Of a stretch of 64,000 nucleotides of DNA, positions 58,473 through 64,000 are shown one piece after another; the stretch's first letter is position 1, and the number at the start of each line of letters is the position of its first letter. The stretch comes from Perognathus longimembris pacificus (lineage: Eukaryota > Chordata > Mammalia > Rodentia > Heteromyidae), in the NCBI RefSeq assembly GCF_023159225.1, contig NC_063188.1, positions 33,349,979 through 33,413,978 of the forward strand, given 5' to 3'. Made by a program: the position numbers and the translations under genes. The notes beneath the pieces were generated by a model, which searched no databases, was not told where the DNA came from, and saw only the letters and a program-made list of their open reading frames with translations.

Positions 58473-58582
58473 GCCATGGACTTCTGTCTATTCCTCCTAT
58501 CTTCAGTGTCTTTAATATTGCCAGAAATAGAGAAGATTCAACAAATGTTTCTGTAGCAAAATCTTGTAGTGACAGATCAACT
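58473..58582 (+). repeat. 110-bp dispersed direct duplication, copy 2
   Basis: Second copy of 57062-57171, with flanking sequence unlike copy 1. Followed by a polypyrimidine tract. Confidence 0.95.
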
Positions 58583-58591
58583 AGATAGGTA

Positions 58592-58697
58592 AAATCTCTC
58601 TCCCTCCACTTCCTTTTCCTCTCTTTCCCTCCCTGTCTTTCCCTCCTGCTCTCTCCCTTCTCTTTCCTTCGGTCTCTCTTCCTCCTTCTCCTCTCTA
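58592..58697 (+). repeat. Polypyrimidine tract
   Basis: About 105 bp of almost pure C/T (ctctctccctccacttcc onward). Confidence 0.92.
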
Positions 58698-58723
58698 GGT
58701 ACCTATCTGTAGGAACTGCTTTT

Positions 58724-58939
58724 TGTTTGTTTGTTTGTTTGTTTGTTGCCAGTCCTGGGGCTTGAACTCAGGGCCTGAGCACTGTCCCTGGCTTCTTTTT
58801 GCTCAAGGCTAGCACTCTACCATTTGAGCCACAGCCCACTTCTGGCTTTTTCTATATATGTGGTGCTGAGGAATTGATCCCAGGGCTTCATTCATGTATG
58901 TGAGGTGAGCACTTTACCACTAGGCCATATTCCCAGCCC
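58724..58939 (-). mobile_element. IDL-Geo SINE with (GTTT)n tail
   Basis: (gttt)5-6 at the tail, then ttgccagtcctggggc, Geo arm, ID arm with a small tandem catt/catg insertion, end cccagccc. Imperfect target duplication ggaactgctttt and agaactgcctttt. Confidence 0.92.
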
Positions 58940-58949
58940 AAGAACTGCC

Positions 58950-61364
58950 TTTTAAGGTATAAAAAACAAATTTTTTATTTTAGTGTGATGATTCATAACC
59001 CTGGATGACTGTTAACATGACCTTAGAAGTTGGGAAAAGAGGGTGTATTTCAAACTTTGTAGAAATAAATTACCTACCGATGTGATCACAGAATGTGGAA
59101 CTTTTAAGAACTATGTGTTTATGGATTCAAACCCATAAATATTTATTTAAAGGTTAGTATGTGCCAACAGAGAAGAAAATAAACCATGGATGCTTCTACT
59201 TTAGCTTCTTGGATCACGCACTCTATGGGCAGCCAGTGGTTATGACTTCCTGACAGAGGTGAGAACATTCAAGAAGCCCTGGCTTTTTTCTTGATCAGTT
59301 CTTGGAATAAGAAATGAGGTCTCCTGTTAACAGTCATCATTAACTTATATGAGTGTGTTACAAGTCGATCATCCATCATCATTTGTTAATTGCAAAATGT
59401 TACATGTATGGAAACATTAGACTATACACCTGAAATATGTACAATTATGTTTCAATTATAAAAACAAAACAAGTAGAGCCATAATCCCTAAGCAAGCCTT
59501 CAAATGTTTATAGCCCTAGGTAGCATCTTGACTGCTATGTAATGAGGAACTCAAGTCCTAAACTACCAAGATATGCTACTTCCAAATTCCTGACTCAGAA
59601 ACTATACTAGAAAGTAAACATAGACACACGCATTTAAGATACATGCATAAGAGAAAATAAGCACACACACACATATCCACACTCACTCTCTAGACTATGT
59701 CTTCCATGTTCTCACTGCGCAAACACTAGCATACTAAAATGAGTGTATCAGGAAACTCATAACACATGAACAATTAATTCATGGTGTGTTGGAGGGACCC
59801 ACTTTTCGTGATCAGCAAACATACAAGGTAGTGACTGACTCTCTTCTGGATTTTAGTAGCAGTTTTCGAGTATCCCTATCTATGAAAAATGTCATGACAT
59901 TTTAGTATTAATTGTCAGAAACCTGATTAAGTTACATCTTAATTCTACATCCTAACAAGTGCTTAGTATATAATTGGTGCTCATCAAAGCTTGCTGAATT
60001 GAACTGAATAGAGGATCCATCAACTGAGAACTGGAGTACATAGATAGGGTTAGTCTAGCATTGACAGTGATCTACTATAATCTAGCAAGTTAACTTTGAG
60101 CCACTTATACTTTGAGTTCTTAATACTCTCTCCTTCAAATCTTGCTTAGATTTATCCTAGGGCTTGGTACAGGATTGAAGCTGAAGGAGTCGGAGGCAAA
60201 TGGCTTCAGAAGTGAGGAACACAAATGCAGGAAATCAAGTAGGTGTCTACTTCACATATTAAGGTTCCTGGAGAAAAGATAGCATTGAATGGGTAAGGGC
60301 ACCAATTCTATACCAGAACAAAAAGAAAAAACATAAAAAGCAAGGAATTGGAAGCATTTTCCAAGAATCTCAGAGATTGTGCTAAGTCTTACCGATTCTG
60401 ATTAGAAAATGGCTCTCCTTAGGCAGCTCAGAAAAGTCTTTTAGGATAATAATATTTCCTTTCATCTTCTAGTAATTTTAGCACACGTTCCAGAGACAAG
60501 CAATTTGCAGCCCTTGAAATGTTAAGGAGAAGCATAACCAGCCATCATAGGTTGATCATAGGTGTTCACTAGAGAGGTTATACAGACCCACACAGGCCAA
60601 TGTTTTACATTAAATAACAAATATGAAGGGGAAACCCCCCCCCTTAATGCTTAAGACAAGAACCATCAAAATGATTGAATAAGCTACAGTTGAAATCACT
60701 TACTTCTTAATCCCTAGAGATGCTTATTCCCTTCAGCATAGCTGAGTGAAGAAGACACTTGCCTAGAGATCGCAATTAGATTAGAAAGCCTGGAGCCTTT
60801 CCCTTGATTACTTAAAATGATACCAAGTCCTTGCTTGAGCTAACTTAGATGAATGGGAATGGATTCCAGAGGACCGACAACTCAGAAAAGATAACTTCAT
60901 TGCACTTTCTTTCCTGTGTTCTTATTTTATGCTTTGAAAATACCTTTGTAAATTTTATTAAAGAGGCTGCAAGTCTTTTAAAAATGAATCAGAGTGTTCT
61001 TTCCTGATTTCAAATAGCTGAATGAAATTCTGCCAAATGCTGATAGCAGCAATCTTTCTGTGTCACGGATGGTCAACCCTTACTCTCATCCTTAAAGCAA
61101 GTGTGAAGTCTAATCAGTATAATGAATGAAGAAGTTATTAACATTTTGAAAAAAAAACTCTAAACTGCTGCACGTCTGTGATTATACTGGTATATTCTGG
61201 CTCTTTTTCTTGGTCAGACTGCTTTTGTTTGGGTGATTAAAAAGCCAGAGGGTTATTTACTAAATGGGTAAATGAAGGGATTATTTACCAATGAATTCAT
61301 TCAGTACTCAGAACCTTCTCTATGAATTAAAAATCACATTTTATTTATACCAGCCTTCCCATTT
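58950..61364. other. AT-rich sequence without recognised gene
   Basis: No gene or confident repeat is recognised. Contains a C9 run at 60637-60645. Confidence 0.5.
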
Positions 61365-61435
61365 TTCTGCCACTAAGGATCAAATCTAGAGCTTTGTGCC
61401 TGCTACATAAGCAATCTACCATTGAGTTACACCCC
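61365..61435 (-). mobile_element. ID-like SINE monomer, old
   Basis: Plus strand: aaggatcaaatctagagc, gcaatctaccattgagttacacccc, a reversed tRNA-like unit. Confidence 0.55.
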
Positions 61436-61584
61436 TATTCCTGTACTCCTTTTAAGATCACCCTAGAAGACTAAATGCCAGCAAAGTTGTATTTTAGGGA
61501 TAATTCTCCTAGTGGTTTATAAGCACTAATGTGTAGAATAAACAATTCCATGTCTATGTACCTCAGATACCTTTGGGCCCCAAC

Positions 61585-61690
61585 AAGTAATTTACCCTGG
61601 CAGTCTTAGTTTCCCCATTTTCAAGTGAGATAATACTGCTTCCCTGTCTCAACGAAGTATCTTGTGAATTAATTGGTGAGTGAGTTACTA
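61585..61690 (+). mobile_element. MIR relic
   Basis: gtcttagtttccccattttcaag, gagataatactgcttccc, ttgtgaattaattggtg follow MIR. Confidence 0.55.
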
Positions 61691-61699
61691 TGAAGACAA

Positions 61700-62475
61700 A
61701 TTACCATGTTTTTCTGGTCCCTTTGCTTCAAGTTTGGCTCAGTTGCTATAGCACTTAGACTTCTCATGCTGTAAATACAACGTATTTGATTTTCATATGC
61801 TTTTGGAAACAAAATTTATTTAAAATGTTTTCCTACTTCTATGACTTTGGTTTATGATGGGCTTGGGGTTAATTAGCATCAGTAGACAATCTGAGCTTTA
61901 GCTTAGGGCTAATTAACGAGTGCATACTTTGTCAAATTCTAATAAGAACTGATAAGGAGTCTCAACCTTGTTTTATTTAGAGAGGAAAAATAAATTCTTT
62001 AGTAAACACTTTTTTTGCAAGGAGATGATATTTGTTAATTTAGCCAATATTTACTGGGCACCTTTAAGGGCACAAAAGGAATATAAAAGAAAAAAATTGT
62101 AAAGCAGCTGATAAATCTAAGGTTATGCTAGTTATTATACAAATCTGTAAGCCACAAACATTATGCATATGTGTGAAGAGGCTCTGGAGTAAATGAGCAC
62201 TGAAATGGGCTTAAGGTGATAGGCTGACTCATGTAGAGGTTTCTTTGGAGAATAATGAGTGAGATGAAGTGTATACGATCGGCTAGGGGTAGGACAGTGC
62301 AATGCACCTAATCAGGAGAGCTTCATGTAAGGAGGTATTGGAGAATAGAGAAGACAGGGAAGCTATAGGGGAAAAGATGCTGTCGTTGATCGGGAACATA
62401 ATACTTGGGTTTAGTCCTGACTCAAACTTCCTCATTCTCAAAAAATTTCTGTGACAGATATAGTTCTAAGGGTTT
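61700..62475. other. AT-rich sequence without recognised gene
   Basis: Nothing recognised with confidence. Confidence 0.5.
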
Positions 62476-62658
62476 TCTTAAATGCTTTATTATTATAAAG
62501 GTGATGCACACAGGGGCTACAGTTACATTTCTTTTTGGACAATGTCACCTCTTCCCTAGATCTCTACCAATTTTCCCCCTTCTGTCCCCTTCCACAAGTT
62601 GTATAGTTCATTTTCAACATAGTAACTAGTGAATACCACTGCTGCATTTGTTCAGAAT
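62476..62658 (-). mobile_element. 5'-truncated L1 3' UTR, old
   Basis: gtgatgcacacaggggctac, tttttggacaatgtcacctc, ccacaagttgtatagttc match the L1 tail at 43.15-43.26 kb. Confidence 0.75.
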
Positions 62659-62670
62659 TGTTTGTTTGTG

Positions 62671-62905
62671 CTTTTTTGGTCAGTCATGGGACTTGAACTC
62701 AAGGTCTGGGTGCTGCCGCTGAGCATTTTTGCTCAAGGCTAGCATTCTACTACTTTGAGCCAAAGCTCGGCTTCCAGTTTTCTGGTGTTTAGTTCAAGAT
62801 AAGAGTCTCACAGACTTTACTGCATGGGCTGGGTTTGAACTTCAATTCTCAGATCTCAGCCTCCTGAGTAGCTAGGATTATAGGTGTGAGCCACCAGCAC
62901 CTGAC
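62671..62905 (-). mobile_element. 7SL-Geo composite SINE
   Basis: ttggtcagtcatgggac, aactcaaggtctgggtg, ttgctcaaggctagc, ttagttcaagataagagtc, cctgagtagctaggatta, gtgagccaccagcac. Confidence 0.9.
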
Positions 62906-63272
62906 TCAGAGTTTCAAGCTTTAAAGAGTCAAATTCTCAATTTATTGATAGGGTTCATGTTGAGGGAGGAATGGAGGGAGAAATAGAATGAGAGAATGAA
63001 AGAGAGAAGAAAAGATTACAGGAGAGAGATATGAAGGCCTGGGACCAGTTTCACAGAGAAAATAATATATGTAACGAGTGAGAGAAGGAAGGGGTTAGGG
63101 AAGGATAGGTGAGAATGTTGAAAGGGATGACTTTGAATAAAATTTGTTGTATTGATAAAATGCTTTGATAAATGACAAGTCTCTGTACAAACTACTTAAA
63201 GATAATAATAAAAATACATGTAACAGAAAAATATGTACCAAAATCATTACATAGCTTGCTGGAAAGGTGAGA
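62906..63272. other. Purine-rich then AT-rich sequence without recognised gene
   Basis: Contains gaga-rich patches at about 62960-63030 and no recognised coding or repeat family. Confidence 0.5.
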
Positions 63273-63516
63273 CAGATCGAATATCCCTAATCCAAATATC
63301 TAGAATGTTCCCAACTGAAAACTTTTTTCACTGATGATATGAGGTTACAAATGGAAAATTCTACACCTGACCTCATACAATGGGTCAAAATCAAAACACA
63401 AATGTACTTTAAAATTATTTTGTGGCTACATATATAAAGTATAAATTAAATATAAACGAGACATCATTAGATATCTCATGCATATGCAGATAGTTCAAAA
63501 TCTGAAGAAATTAAAA
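63273..63516. mobile_element. Tigger-type DNA transposon relic
   Basis: cgaatatccctaatccaaat, gaaaacttttttcactgatg, aatgggtcaaaatcaaaacac, ttgtggctacatatataaag, gagacatcattagatatctc and ttcaaaatctgaagaaat occur in the order expected of a non-autonomous TcMar-Tigger element. The family name is from memory. Confidence 0.5.
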
Positions 63517-64000
63517 ATCTCTTGTGGGAGAAGGTTTGGAATTGAATAAAACTGTGAATAGATCTGGACAAAATTTGAATCCATTTACCCACTTAGTTAT
63601 GGTTTCTGGCAAGTTTCTTAACCTTCTTGAGCCAGAAATTTCTAAGGCATGCTTTGTTTTATTGGCCTTTGCTTTTCTCTGCTTCACAGATATTGTAGGA
63701 TTTTTTAAAACAGGTTGAAAGTTTATGACAAGCCTGCATGAGGCAAGTCTATTGCTATCGTTTTTAAAATATCACAAGTTCACTTTGTCTCTCTGTGCCA
63801 CACTGTGGCAATTTTCAAAATATTTCAAACCTTTTTAAACGAATTTTACAACTGTTTTGCTGATCTGTGGTCATTGATATTTGGTGTTACTCTTGTAATT
63901 GCTTTGGCAAGGTATGAACTATGCCCATGTTGATTGCTAACTTAATAGATGGAACTTAAATGATGAATGCTGTATGAGTTCTGACTGCTCCACCTACTGG
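63517..64000. other. AT-rich sequence; possible MIR remnant at 63575-63640
   Basis: tggcaagtttcttaaccttcttgagcc resembles a MIR core. The 64-codon open frame over it has no other support. Confidence 0.4.

Noticed and set aside
57062..58582. Direct repeats considered as a pair of LTRs of a small element
   Set aside because: The 110-bp blocks lack TG...CA ends, a primer-binding site or polypurine tract, and there is no visible target duplication.

Overview
The window is nuclear DNA of a mammal, and the repeats point to a rodent of the superfamily Geomyoidea (kangaroo rats, pocket mice, pocket gophers). The main clue is about 17 copies of a dimeric SINE. Its left half is ID-like (tRNA-Ala type) and its right half carries a second tRNA-like module. 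That structure is the one described for IDL-Geo, which is known only from Geomyoidea. The genus cannot be settled from the sequence alone.

I recognise no host protein-coding exon, rRNA, functional tRNA or CRISPR array. The DNA is AT-rich, stop-dense and packed with interspersed repeats, as expected of an intergenic region or a long intron. Every long open reading frame with recognisable content belongs to a transposable element.

Layout: 1-12 kb is AT-rich unique sequence with SINEs, L2 relics, a 62-bp near-perfect palindrome and (GATA)n and (AC)n tracts. 12-35 kb holds a dense mixture of IDL-Geo, 7SL-Geo, ID monomers, MIR relics and old L1 tails. At 35.1-35.7 kb lies an L1 insertion that has the 5' end joined directly to the 3' UTR with the coding region missing. 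36-46 kb carries more SINEs, a MaLR-type LTR, an ancient L1 and two 5'-truncated L1s, each with an IDL-Geo nested inside. 46,202-53,624 is a full-length 7.4-kb L1 on the minus strand, flanked by an exact 12-bp target-site duplication. It has a two-monomer GC-rich 5' UTR, ORF1, ORF2 and a G-rich 3' UTR, but both ORFs are broken. 54,200-54,739 is a solo retroviral LTR. 55-64 kb is mainly unique sequence with L1, SINE, MIR and DNA-transposon relics and a 110-bp dispersed duplication.

The parts are linked by retrotransposition. SINEs with A-rich tails and 12-16-bp target duplications were presumably mobilised by L1 enzymes of the kind once encoded at 46-53 kb. Nested insertions give relative ages: L1 tails at 43-46 kb are older than the IDL-Geo copies within them. 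I found no convincing new gene system. The most interesting items are the coding-less L1, the L1 5' UTR monomers, the modular reuse of the Geo arm in two SINE families, and several local-duplication or palindrome scars.
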